From contig JBLHVN010000001.1 in assembly GCA_047630275.1 (NCBI GenBank), forward strand, positions 1,674,001 through 1,738,000: a DNA stretch of 64,000 nt, read 5' to 3'. The position numbers and the translations under genes are program-made. The notes beneath the pieces were generated by a model that saw nothing but the letters and a program-made list of their open reading frames with translations, was not told where the DNA came from and made no database searches. Of the stretch, positions 51,109 to 58,337 are shown in pieces. How positions within the stretch are numbered: the first letter of the stretch is position 1; each line of letters starts with the position of its first letter. Source of the stretch: GCA-2720865 sp047630275. GTDB lineage: Bacteria; Bdellovibrionota; Bacteriovoracia; Bacteriovoracales; Bacteriovoracaceae.

Positions 51109-52190
51109 TCGAAGCTAAAGCTTCGAGTTAGGCCCGCGTAGAAACGTGAACTATCTGATTGAAGAATCTGTTGATTGGTATTTAATTTAAAAGCTTTAAA
51201 ATATAATGAAGTCGCTTCAGTAGGAATCATCCAAGCGACCTCTAATCCCTGTCCATCACGGTCATTATGCCCATAGGTAGAAGAGTTATAAAAGGCCGGT
51301 GAAGAATCTGATTCATTCTTAAAATAAATCCCAGTTAAACTCATCTGACCCACTTCAAGTTTTAGAGAAGCCAGGTAGCCAGTGTTTCGTCCATCAGGAG
51401 CTTTATCGTTATAAAGATACTGACCCTTGAGAGTTAAGCTTGAAGTCTCACCAATATTAAAGCCAAGTTCCATCACTGCATTATATCCCTCAAAGTCATA
51501 GAGAAAGGCCGTCGTCGAAGTACTTGAGCCCCTTGTGCTATTACCAAGAAACTGAGAATTATAGGCCACGTTAGAACTTAGGTTATTAAACTTAAAGCGC
51601 ATGATCTGCGTCTTAAAGAACATAAGATCCCCAGCTAAGTGCATGGAGATTCCTTCAATTAAAAGTGATGGAGCTCCTTCGTCAACGCTCCCTAAGCGGT
51701 TCGTTAAAAAATGATTCGAAGGAACTGATTGAGATAAGAAAAGACCAAAAGAATAATCAGAGATCTTAAACTGAAGAGATTCTTTCGCTGAAACAAAGGC
51801 CGTATCAGTTAATAAAAGGGGAGACTCATAACGGTTTTGATTTAAGGCCCCGGCCTCAATCTTTATAGCTTCTATTGGTGCATAAGAAAGAGAGGCCTCT
51901 TTTAAAACCAGATCTTGCCTAGGCTTAAACTCATCAACAAAAAGACTCTCATTACTACCAGTCTCTAAGACTCCACCAGCAATAACGCTCGCTTCAAGAT
52001 TAGGAAGCACGGTTTGCTTAATATCGGCAAACATAGAGAAGCTAACAACCCTGGCTTCAGTTTGAAGGTCATCAACACTGATGGCCTCAAGGGAAGCTTG
52101 CCCCTTAATATGAGTGGGAGGACTTGAAAAAAGAGCTCCATGGGCCGAACCCATAAGGGCAAAAAATAGTAGATAAGACGTTAACTTCAT
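51105..52190 (-). CDS. Porin-like outer-membrane protein
   Basis: 361 residues with a signal peptide (MKLTSYLLFFALMGSAHG) and a mature region of alternating strands with aromatic girdle residues, for example SLTLKGQYLYND, MSLTGIYFKNESD and LEVAWMIPTEATSLYFKAFKL. It ends in SRFYAGLTRSFSFD, close to the C-terminal barrel strand though not ending in an aromatic residue. No cysteines. Single gene, convergent with 50143 and divergent from 52294. Its codons favour T and G at the third position, opposite to minus-strand genes elsewhere in the window. Confidence 0.6.
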   Translation of the reverse strand: MKLTSYLLFFALMGSAHGALFSSPPTHIKGQASLEAISVDDLQTEARVVSFSMFADIKQTVLPNLEASVIAGGVLETGSNESLFVDEFKPRQDLVLKEASLSYAPIEAIKIEAGALNQNRYESPLLLTDTAFVSAKESLQFKISDYSFGLFLSQSVPSNHFLTNRLGSVDEGAPSLLIEGISMHLAGDLMFFKTQIMRFKFNNLSSNVAYNSQFLGNSTRGSSTSTTAFLYDFEGYNAVMELGFNIGETSSLTLKGQYLYNDKAPDGRNTGYLASLKLEVGQMSLTGIYFKNESDSSPAFYNSSTYGHNDRDGQGLEVAWMIPTEATSLYFKAFKLNTNQQILQSDSSRFYAGLTRSFSFD

Positions 52191-52240
52191 TAAGAAAATC
52201 TTAACATAAAAAGGGCATAAATATGACTGAGTATTAAACT

Positions 52241-52260
52241 CTGGAATATTAGTTTTCCAG
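52241..52260. promoter_or_regulatory. CTGGAA inverted repeat upstream of the 52294 lipoprotein gene
   Basis: CTGGAA (52241-52246) and TTCCAG (52255-52260) with an 8-bp spacer, in the 103-bp divergent region between the porin-like gene and the lipoprotein gene. Possible operator; not tested against other sites. Confidence 0.3.
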
Positions 52261-52293
52261 TACTTCTTCCGATAAGAATCTTGGGAGAATCAT

Positions 52294-53772
52294 ATGAATA
52301 AAATCTTTTTAGCTTTAATAGTTCTAACTCTAGTTTCTTGCACCAATAAGACGGAGTTTAAGTACCGCCTGCCGGCCTCAGGTCATTCTCTTGAATCATT
52401 AGAGGGGATCATTGACTCATTAAGTGAAGCGGTAACAACTCCTGTTAACAGCTCAACTAGATGCTCTAGTGAATTAGAAAGATACTATAAGGCCCTTTAT
52501 AACCTAGATGGAAATTCAATAGACCTAGATAAACTTGATAAGAAGAGAGTCTTAGACTTAGTAAATAAGTCTTTTGAATCGCGCTTAGAGATTAGATCAA
52601 AACTAAAAGATCTATCCTTAAACACAAAAGAAGATGAAACCTGCTTAGTCCATGTAAGGGCCACCGTAAGGGCGCTTCGTTATGTGGAAGATTATCTCGT
52701 TGAATTAAATGATCATAGAATTAACCAAGGGGAGGAAGTAGAGTTCACAACTCTAAAAGGTGAAGCCCCTTACTTTCTAGTAAATAAGAATATCAACTTT
52801 AAAGGCGTTCAAGACTTAAGAGGCGGGGATGTTATCCTCTCTCGCGGAAATGCCTACACCTCTGCGGCGATTGCAAGGATCGGATCTGTGGACGCTCAGT
52901 TCTCTCACTTAAGCCTCGTGCACGAAGACGAAAAAGGAAACCTCTATACTAGTGAAGCGCATATAGAAGTTGGATCCTTAGGAGAGCCCATTCAAACTCA
53001 TATAGAACAAGGAAACGCCAGGACCGTGGTCTTCAGATTCAAAGATAGAGACATCGCCAAAAGAGCAGGGGCCATCATGTACAAAAGAGTGCGGGGCGCC
53101 CAAGTAAAAAAGAAGAACATCCGCTACGATTTTGGAATGGATTATAAAGACAATAAAGATCTTTTTTGTTCAGAGATCATCTACGACGGATTTAGACAGG
53201 CCTCTAATGGTGAACTTGATGTGCCCGTCTTCAAAACAAAGTTCAACAGAGGATCCATTCCCTTCTTGCAAAAGCTAGGAATAAAAGTAAATCAAGAAAA
53301 TGTCGATGACTTTGAAACCTTCGGCCCTGGAGATATCGAGTTCGACCCACGCTTTGAACTAATTGCTGAGTGGAGAAACCCAGCAAGAATGAAAGACACC
53401 AGAAGCAAGGATCTCATCCTCACAAAACTCTTCGAATGGATGGAAACAAAAGACTACGAATTCAGACCCCCAGGAAAGATAAAAAGAAAGGCCTGGTTCA
53501 GCTGGGTCATGAGAAGAACTCCCCTTATAGGTCTTGCCTTAAAAGATAAGTTTCCAAAATACATGACAAAGGATCAGCTCAGACTCTTCCTTCATCTTGA
53601 TGAAGTGGCCGAAGTCTTAAATGAAAGGATTGAGTTTGTTCAAAATGATATTGATAGGCCTTTGACTCCTAAAGAGATCTTTTCAATTCTGGAGCAGTTT
53701 AGGGAAGAGGACTTTGCTAGGTATGAAGATAAGCCTAAGAAGTCTAGGTTTCATCGGTATTTTCATCCTTAG
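52294..53772 (+). CDS. Lipoprotein with a permuted papain-like (YiiX/NlpC-P60-type) amidase domain
   Basis: Lipobox LVSC (Cys16). Residues about 20-165 are helical. The catalytic domain lies at about 175-310: GGDVILSRGNAYTSAAIARIG, His205 in QFSHLSLV, an acidic residue after TSEAH, and Cys292 in FCSEIIYDGF. The His-before-Cys order marks the permuted YiiX/YebB-type NlpC/P60 superfamily, which hydrolyses peptide or lipid-amide bonds. Residues about 400-492 are an added basic C-terminal region. GGGAG precedes the ATG. Third-codon use changes abruptly near 53580, inside this gene, from C/A-ending to T/G-ending codons. Confidence 0.7.
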   Translation: MNKIFLALIVLTLVSCTNKTEFKYRLPASGHSLESLEGIIDSLSEAVTTPVNSSTRCSSELERYYKALYNLDGNSIDLDKLDKKRVLDLVNKSFESRLEIRSKLKDLSLNTKEDETCLVHVRATVRALRYVEDYLVELNDHRINQGEEVEFTTLKGEAPYFLVNKNINFKGVQDLRGGDVILSRGNAYTSAAIARIGSVDAQFSHLSLVHEDEKGNLYTSEAHIEVGSLGEPIQTHIEQGNARTVVFRFKDRDIAKRAGAIMYKRVRGAQVKKKNIRYDFGMDYKDNKDLFCSEIIYDGFRQASNGELDVPVFKTKFNRGSIPFLQKLGIKVNQENVDDFETFGPGDIEFDPRFELIAEWRNPARMKDTRSKDLILTKLFEWMETKDYEFRPPGKIKRKAWFSWVMRRTPLIGLALKDKFPKYMTKDQLRLFLHLDEVAEVLNERIEFVQNDIDRPLTPKEIFSILEQFREEDFARYEDKPKKSRFHRYFHP

Positions 53773-53844
53773 GATTACTTGACTTAAAAATTGGCTATGG
53801 ATTGGACAAGTCTGCTGGGGCTTGGTCCTGATCGGAATTGAAGT

Positions 53845-54729
53845 ATGAGAGAGCATTTTACAAATTTAGATTATATCTTAATGCATGTTGAGGTTTTAGT
53901 CGTTGGAATTCCAATTATATTAATTCTTTTAAAAATGATGCCAACTAAATCAATCGTTGCAACTTTCTCACTTAGCTCTTTCAGTCTTGTAGTCCTTTTA
54001 TTAGCCAAGCATATGATTTTACTCTTCTGGGTCTTGCCAACGACCATGGATAATGACTATGAAAAATACTTATATAAGGGTGAGATTAAACTCTACATCT
54101 TTAATACAAGCTTGATTTATCCTATAAGTAACTTCTACCTTAAGAACCTTATTGAAAAAAGAAAGAATACAGATTTTATAAAAATAAAAAGTGCTCTTGA
54201 AAAGAAAGAAAAGCATTTAAGAGAACTTCAAGAGTGCAATGACGAAGTAGATTTAAACCAATGTGCACGAGTCGGTGCTCGGTTAATGAAAGAAGGAAGA
54301 AAGAAAGAAGGCGCCGATTATATGGCAAAAACATGTCTTTCAAGCAATAATGATCTTTATGGAGGAGCTTGTGGGAAAGCTTCTAGAGTTTTATTTAGGG
54401 TAGGAGAGAAGAAAAGGTCGCTCACTCTGTCGACGCATGGATGCTTTAAATTAAGTTATGGAAGTGCTTGTTATTGGGGAGGTCAAACCTCAAAAAGTGA
54501 TAAAGAGAAATTAGGATTTTTCTTGAAGGGTTGTGAGCTGGAGGATTGTTTCTCATGCAGTGAAGCAGCTGAAATCTACGTAAACAATGGAGAGTATCTA
54601 GAGTCTGTCCCCTTTGCCGAAAAGAGCTGCTTAGGTGAACGTAAAAAGTCCTGCGAAGCTTATAGTAGATATAATATTTTAAAAGAGTCTGATGATAAAG
54701 ATAAGCGTTTGCTGGAAAAGGAGAATTGA
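53845..54729 (+). CDS. Membrane protein with cysteine-rich Sel1-like repeats
   Basis: 294 residues. Two or three N-terminal membrane helices (residues about 9-30, 35-58 and around 85-100) are followed by a Lys/Glu-rich connector. The C-terminal half holds repeats with regularly placed cysteines (LQECNDEVDLNQCARVG, KTCLSSNNDLYGGACGKA, HGCFKLSYGSACYWGG, GCELEDCFSCSEAAEI, KSCLGERKKSCEAYS). Spacing and the AC-xx-G pattern resemble the disulphide-linked Sel1-like repeats of Helicobacter cysteine-rich proteins. Function unknown. A 253-bp inverted-repeat element starts three bases after the stop. Confidence 0.6.
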   Translation: MREHFTNLDYILMHVEVLVVGIPIILILLKMMPTKSIVATFSLSSFSLVVLLLAKHMILLFWVLPTTMDNDYEKYLYKGEIKLYIFNTSLIYPISNFYLKNLIEKRKNTDFIKIKSALEKKEKHLRELQECNDEVDLNQCARVGARLMKEGRKKEGADYMAKTCLSSNNDLYGGACGKASRVLFRVGEKKRSLTLSTHGCFKLSYGSACYWGGQTSKSDKEKLGFFLKGCELEDCFSCSEAAEIYVNNGEYLESVPFAEKSCLGERKKSCEAYSRYNILKESDDKDKRLLEKEN

Positions 54730-54732
54730 ATG

Positions 54733-54985
54733 AGGTACGCGGTTCCTTTTCGTAGTTTCAAATATTTATAATTTTTTTCTAAGCACAATTACTGAAGATT
54801 TTCACTGAAGCACCTTTTTGATAGGAAAAAGGTCTAAAAAATCATTCAATCCTACTGAGCATAAGAGAATTTAACGAATTTATGCTCTAATTTTTTAAAA
54901 TCGAAATAAAAAATCGAATTTCTCAGTAATATTTGATGATAAAACTATCTAAGTCACTGAAACCAGCAAAAGGAACCGCGTACCT
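54733..54985. repeat. Inverted-repeat-bounded AT-rich element (MITE-like)
   Basis: AGGTACGCGGTTCCTTTT (54733-54750) is repeated exactly inverted at 54968-54985, and the match continues imperfectly inwards over about ten more bases (AGTTTCA against GGTTTCA). The 217-bp interior is very AT-rich and has no open reading frame of note. No target-site duplication is obvious. The layout suits a non-autonomous mobile element or a long structured RNA. It fills most of the 329-bp gap between two genes. Confidence 0.6.
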
Positions 54986-55058
54986 AGGATGCTGAATAAG
55001 GTTTTAACCCATAAATACCGATATTAACTTGTAGAAAGACTTATTAAGGGACGGGGCC

Positions 55059-55457
55059 ATGAATAAACTATGTACTATCTTATTTTTAGCCATTTTTATA
55101 ATCGGATGTAATGACAAGACCGAAGTTTCTAGTAGTCATATATCTAAGTCAAATAACAGTGTAGCAACAATAAATAAGAGTGATTCAGGTATAAAGCGAA
55201 AGGTTAGCTCATATAATGAAACTCTTGCTCAGCCAGGCGATTATAATGTCACTTGCTTCGGTAGAGATCTTAAAAAAGATTATTACAGCGAGCCATCAAT
55301 GCTTGTAGCTAACCGAATACTAGGCGAGGATGCAATTAAAACTCATAGGGGTTTCAAAGAACAGAAAGAGATAGTAGTCATAGAGAAGCCATATGAGATC
55401 ATTAGTGCATATTCAAACTCTAATAGTGCTCATTGCATGTTAATTAAAAAACTCTAG
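55059..55457 (+). CDS. Small lipoprotein of unknown function
   Basis: 132 residues with lipobox IIGC (Cys17) and a Ser/Asn/Lys-rich linker (residues 20-50). The compact C-terminal domain has two cysteines (YNVTCFGRDL, AHCMLIKKL) that could pair. No domain recognised. It sits between the inverted-repeat element and a third related repeat sequence at 55461, and its base composition is more AT-rich than most neighbours. It may therefore have arrived with those repeats. Confidence 0.5.
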   Translation: MNKLCTILFLAIFIIGCNDKTEVSSSHISKSNNSVATINKSDSGIKRKVSSYNETLAQPGDYNVTCFGRDLKKDYYSEPSMLVANRILGEDAIKTHRGFKEQKEIVVIEKPYEIISAYSNSNSAHCMLIKKL

Positions 55458-55460
55458 AAA

Positions 55461-55474
55461 GTATCACGTACCCT
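55461..55474. repeat. Third copy of the GGTACGYGRTWCY motif
   Basis: AGTATCACGTACCC, read on the minus strand as GGGTACGTGATACT, differs from the inverted-repeat ends at 54733 and 54985 mainly by transitions (GGTACG-C/T-G-G/A-T-T/A-C). It starts four bases after the stop of the 55059 lipoprotein gene. Confidence 0.4.
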
Positions 55475-55527
55475 TAAGAGTTAGATGTGACCTTGACACT
55501 TAAGCCTCTCTTTAGGAGACTGCCCAC

Positions 55528-55914
55528 ATGGTCAGCCTCACTCAAAAGTTCAAAAATAAAGTTACGAAGAAAGTCTTCACTTGCCCTAGTTGCTCTAAGT
55601 CCCTTAGGGTTCCGATTAGGCCTGGAAAGACTTTGATGGTGACTTGTAGCCGCTGCCAAGGGCAGATTCAGCTTTCTTTTAAGAGCCCTGTGACTGAGTT
55701 GTTTAGGTGGGAGAGGGGAAGGACCCTGAGCTATAATTTAAAAATGCTTGGGTGGCGTTTAAAATCTTTGCCCATTTCTATAAAAATCACCCTTTTTATT
55801 CAGGTATTGGCCATCCTTTGGATTTGCCAGATTGGGTTTAAATGGGTTTTAGGCTTGAGCGGCGACGCTTTAGATAATCAAAGACAGGCCTCTCCTATAG
55901 TCCGTAAAAGCTAA
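55528..55914 (+). CDS. Zinc-ribbon protein with a membrane helix
   Basis: 128 residues. CPSC (residues 19-22) and CSRC (residues 40-43) form a four-cysteine zinc ribbon of the MJ0042 type found at the start of many secretion-related or regulatory membrane proteins. After a basic linker there is one membrane helix (about 84-103) and a short C-terminal tail. AGGAG precedes the ATG. Function unknown. It is upstream of the kamA gene but separated by a promoter. Confidence 0.6.
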   Translation: MVSLTQKFKNKVTKKVFTCPSCSKSLRVPIRPGKTLMVTCSRCQGQIQLSFKSPVTELFRWERGRTLSYNLKMLGWRLKSLPISIKITLFIQVLAILWICQIGFKWVLGLSGDALDNQRQASPIVRKS

Positions 55915-55945
55915 GTAAATTTAGTACCTTACCCTCTCTAGGGTG

Positions 55946-55972
55946 TTGCCTTTTTCAATTTAGGGTTATAAT
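55946..55972 (+). promoter_or_regulatory. Sigma-70-type promoter of kamA
   Basis: A perfect TATAAT at 55967-55972 with TTGCCT at 55946-55951 (15-bp spacing), 35 bp before ATG 56007. The short spacing is slightly below optimum. Confidence 0.55.
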
Positions 55973-56006
55973 AGTAGGGAAAATTATAATTCTGAAAGAG
56001 GTTGAT

Positions 56007-57380
56007 ATGGGCGTTGAAAAAACACAAGAAGCAAGAGTGCAGGCGAAGCTGCCTGAGCTTCAACATCGTAACTTTAGAAACGATGAGTTCTGGAAGGATA
56101 TTCCAGGCTGGTCCTCTGTTACTCGAGATGAATTTGCAGATCATAGATGGCAAACTAAGAATTCAATTAGAAAGATAGATCAAGCTAAGAAGATTCTTGG
56201 AAAGCTTTTAACTGAAGAAGTTTATCAAGACATGGTTGAGGGTCAAAAGATCACGCCCATGAATATTAGGATCACCCCTTATATCTTTGCTCTTATTGAT
56301 TGGAATAATCCAGTTGAGGACCCGCTTAGAAAACAATTTCTTCCCCTAGGTTCTCAGTTTCTTGATGATCATCCTTTTTATCTTGAAGATAGCTTAGGCG
56401 AAGATGATGACTCTCCGGTTCCGATGATCATTCACCGTTACCCGGATAAGGTTCTCTTTCTTCCGACTTCAATTTGCCCCGTTTACTGTTCATACTGTAC
56501 GCGAAGCCGTCTTATTGGTGGCTCAACTGAGTCTGTTGAAAAAGAAACATATGGCGCTAATCAAAAGAACTGGGAAGCGGCCTTTGATTATCTTATGAAG
56601 ATGCCATTGATTGAAGACGTTGTTATCTCTGGGGGAGACGCTTATATGCTGACTCCGGCTCAGATTGAATTCATTGGAGAGAGCCTCCTTAGAATTCCTC
56701 ATATTAGAAGAGTTAGGTTTGCTACAAAAGGTATCGCCATCTTTCCTCAGAAAGTTTTAACTGATGATGCTTGGCTTATGGCCTTAAAAAAAGTGCATAA
56801 ACTTGCCATCTCTTATGGAAAACAAGTTGTTGTTCATACTCACTTTTCTTGCCCAAGAGAGATAACTAAGTGGTCACAGATGGCCATGGATAGACTCTTT
56901 CAACTAGGAATTATCGTTAGAAACCAAGCGGTTCTTCAAGCGGGCGTTAATGATAAGGTTGAAGACATGGTTCTTTTAACAAGAGCTCTTTCATACCTAA
57001 ACGTGCAGCCATACTATGTTTACCAACATGATATGGTTCCTGGTTGTGAGCATTTTAGAACAACTCTTAGAGAGGCCGTTGAACTTGAAAAAGCAGTAAG
57101 AGGAACAACGGCAGGATTCAATACTCCGACCTTTGTTTGTGATCTTCCTGGCGGTGGTGGTAAGCGCCACGTGGCTTCTTATGAGTACTATGATGAAGAA
57201 AACGGAATCTCAGTTTGGAGAGCGCCTTATGTTAAGCCAAATGAGTACTTCTTATACTTTGATCCTATTCATAAGCTCTCTAAGGAGGCTCAGGTGAGAT
57301 GGGCAGATAAAGCTCAGCATCAAGTGATGATTGAGGCCGCAGTTGAGAAATCAGGGGTAAAGGCCAAGTTAACACCATAA
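56007..57380 (+). CDS. kamA: Lysine 2,3-aminomutase (radical SAM, PLP-dependent)
   Basis: 457 residues. The radical-SAM cluster ligands are Cys157, Cys161 and Cys164 in SICPVYCSYCTRSR. The PLP lysine is Lys386 in DLPGGGGKRH. Asp342 (YQHDMV) and Asp379 (FVCDLPG) have exactly the same spacing to each other and to the PLP lysine as Asp293, Asp330 and Lys337 of the clostridial enzyme; these aspartates bind the lysine substrate. The sequence therefore supports true L-lysine to L-beta-lysine conversion rather than glutamate mutase or EpmB. A 30-residue N-terminal extension is present. GAGGTTGAT precedes the ATG. Confidence 0.85.
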   Translation: MGVEKTQEARVQAKLPELQHRNFRNDEFWKDIPGWSSVTRDEFADHRWQTKNSIRKIDQAKKILGKLLTEEVYQDMVEGQKITPMNIRITPYIFALIDWNNPVEDPLRKQFLPLGSQFLDDHPFYLEDSLGEDDDSPVPMIIHRYPDKVLFLPTSICPVYCSYCTRSRLIGGSTESVEKETYGANQKNWEAAFDYLMKMPLIEDVVISGGDAYMLTPAQIEFIGESLLRIPHIRRVRFATKGIAIFPQKVLTDDAWLMALKKVHKLAISYGKQVVVHTHFSCPREITKWSQMAMDRLFQLGIIVRNQAVLQAGVNDKVEDMVLLTRALSYLNVQPYYVYQHDMVPGCEHFRTTLREAVELEKAVRGTTAGFNTPTFVCDLPGGGGKRHVASYEYYDEENGISVWRAPYVKPNEYFLYFDPIHKLSKEAQVRWADKAQHQVMIEAAVEKSGVKAKLTP

Positions 57381-57406
57381 TTTTCAAGGGCTTAGACCCT
57401 TGAAAA
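57381..57406 (+). terminator. Stem-loop after kamA
   Basis: TTTTCAAGGG and CCCTTGAAAA form a ten-pair stem with a six-base loop directly after the kamA stop. The following TATTTCAC is a weak T tract. Confidence 0.7.
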
Positions 57407-57477
57407 TATTTCACTCAAATTGCCCATGGGCTCCTTAAAGGCTACATCTTAAGTAGAAAAAATTTAAGGAGCTAATC

Positions 57478-57966
57478 ATGCAAAAAGTAATCATTTTATT
57501 GTTCTTAGTTAGTGCATTCTCAGTAAGTGCTAATGAGAGGATTGAAATCGCTAAGAAATTCGAAGGACGTTATGAGCTAGTTAAAGAACTAGCGAACGAT
57601 TTTGACGAGCCTTGTGCTAGAGAGCTCGCTGTTCGTTATTGGAAAACAGATAAGTTCTTAGACCTTCAGTTTGTTGATTCAAGCCTTGGTATCTATACAG
57701 TGGATCACTCACCAGCTGTTAGAGCTTATGTTGAAAACAGCTATGTTTATGATGTGATCAATAAGGTTAATACCTCTGAAGATGAAGAGTATATGACAAC
57801 CACAAGAATCAATACGACTAGAATTGAAGAGCGTACTTATAAAGGAGAGCCAGGAGATTATGAACTTCGTACTCAGGCCTATTTTTCAAGAAACGTCTTT
57901 AACGGACAAGTTCGTTTTGAATTCATCAATAAGAAGTTAAAAAGAAAAGAATGCCTCTATCAATAA
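57478..57966 (+). CDS. Small secreted protein of unknown function
   Basis: 162 residues with a signal peptide (MQKVIILLFLVSAFSVSA). The mature part is short-stranded and polar with two cysteines, one near the start (DEPCARELA) and one near the end (KRKECLYQ), which could close the fold. TAAGGAG precedes the ATG. Its end overlaps the convergent DUF1304 gene by seven bases. No family recognised. Confidence 0.55.
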   Translation: MQKVIILLFLVSAFSVSANERIEIAKKFEGRYELVKELANDFDEPCARELAVRYWKTDKFLDLQFVDSSLGIYTVDHSPAVRAYVENSYVYDVINKVNTSEDEEYMTTTRINTTRIEERTYKGEPGDYELRTQAYFSRNVFNGQVRFEFINKKLKRKECLYQ

Positions 57967-58334
57967 GAAAAAAGCAGATAGATGATAACAGCAGGTGGGA
58001 GTCCTTGTAGGACGCCCACTCTTATTAAATCTTTATTAGACTTAGCTAGAATAACTCCCGCACCAACCATAACAAAAGCGCTTGTTAAGAGCATTCCATC
58101 TCCAAGAGGATTTCCTCTAAGCTTAAAAACTAGTCCCACTACCATTGAAATGGCCAAGAAGAGGTTATAAAAGCCTTGGTTAAGAGCAAAGGGATAGACG
58201 GCAGGGGCGTCTTCTTTAGAGACCTTAAAACGCTTATGAGCCCCTTTCATAAAGAGAACCGATTCAAGGCCAAAGGCCACAAGGTGAAAAAGGACTGAGT
58301 ATATAACTAAAAAGATAAAGATGTATTCTTTCAT
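57960..58334 (-). CDS. DUF1304 family membrane protein
   Basis: 124 residues with four membrane helices. HLVAFGLESVLFM near the start and FALNQGFYNLFLA in the second helix are the characteristic DUF1304 sequences. Function of the family is unknown. It follows the potassium channel gene by three bases, in the same direction. Confidence 0.85.
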   Translation of the reverse strand: MKEYIFIFLVIYSVLFHLVAFGLESVLFMKGAHKRFKVSKEDAPAVYPFALNQGFYNLFLAISMVVGLVFKLRGNPLGDGMLLTSAFVMVGAGVILAKSNKDLIRVGVLQGLPPAVIIYLLFSY

Positions 58335-58337
58335 AAC

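Noticed and set aside
51109..51126. TCGAAGCT/AGCTTCGA hairpin between the convergent 50143 and 51105 genes as a terminator
   Set aside because: The stem is exact but lies inside the last codons of the minus-strand gene and has no T tract on either side, so it was left unannotated.
53580..53772. Replication origin at the codon-bias switch
   Set aside because: There is no dnaA, DnaA-box cluster or typical origin gene nearby, and bias flips back within 3.7 kb, which fits an inverted or acquired segment better.
54733..54985. Complete insertion sequence
   Set aside because: The 217-bp interior has no transposase frame and no clear target duplication, so only a non-autonomous element or structured RNA is supportable.
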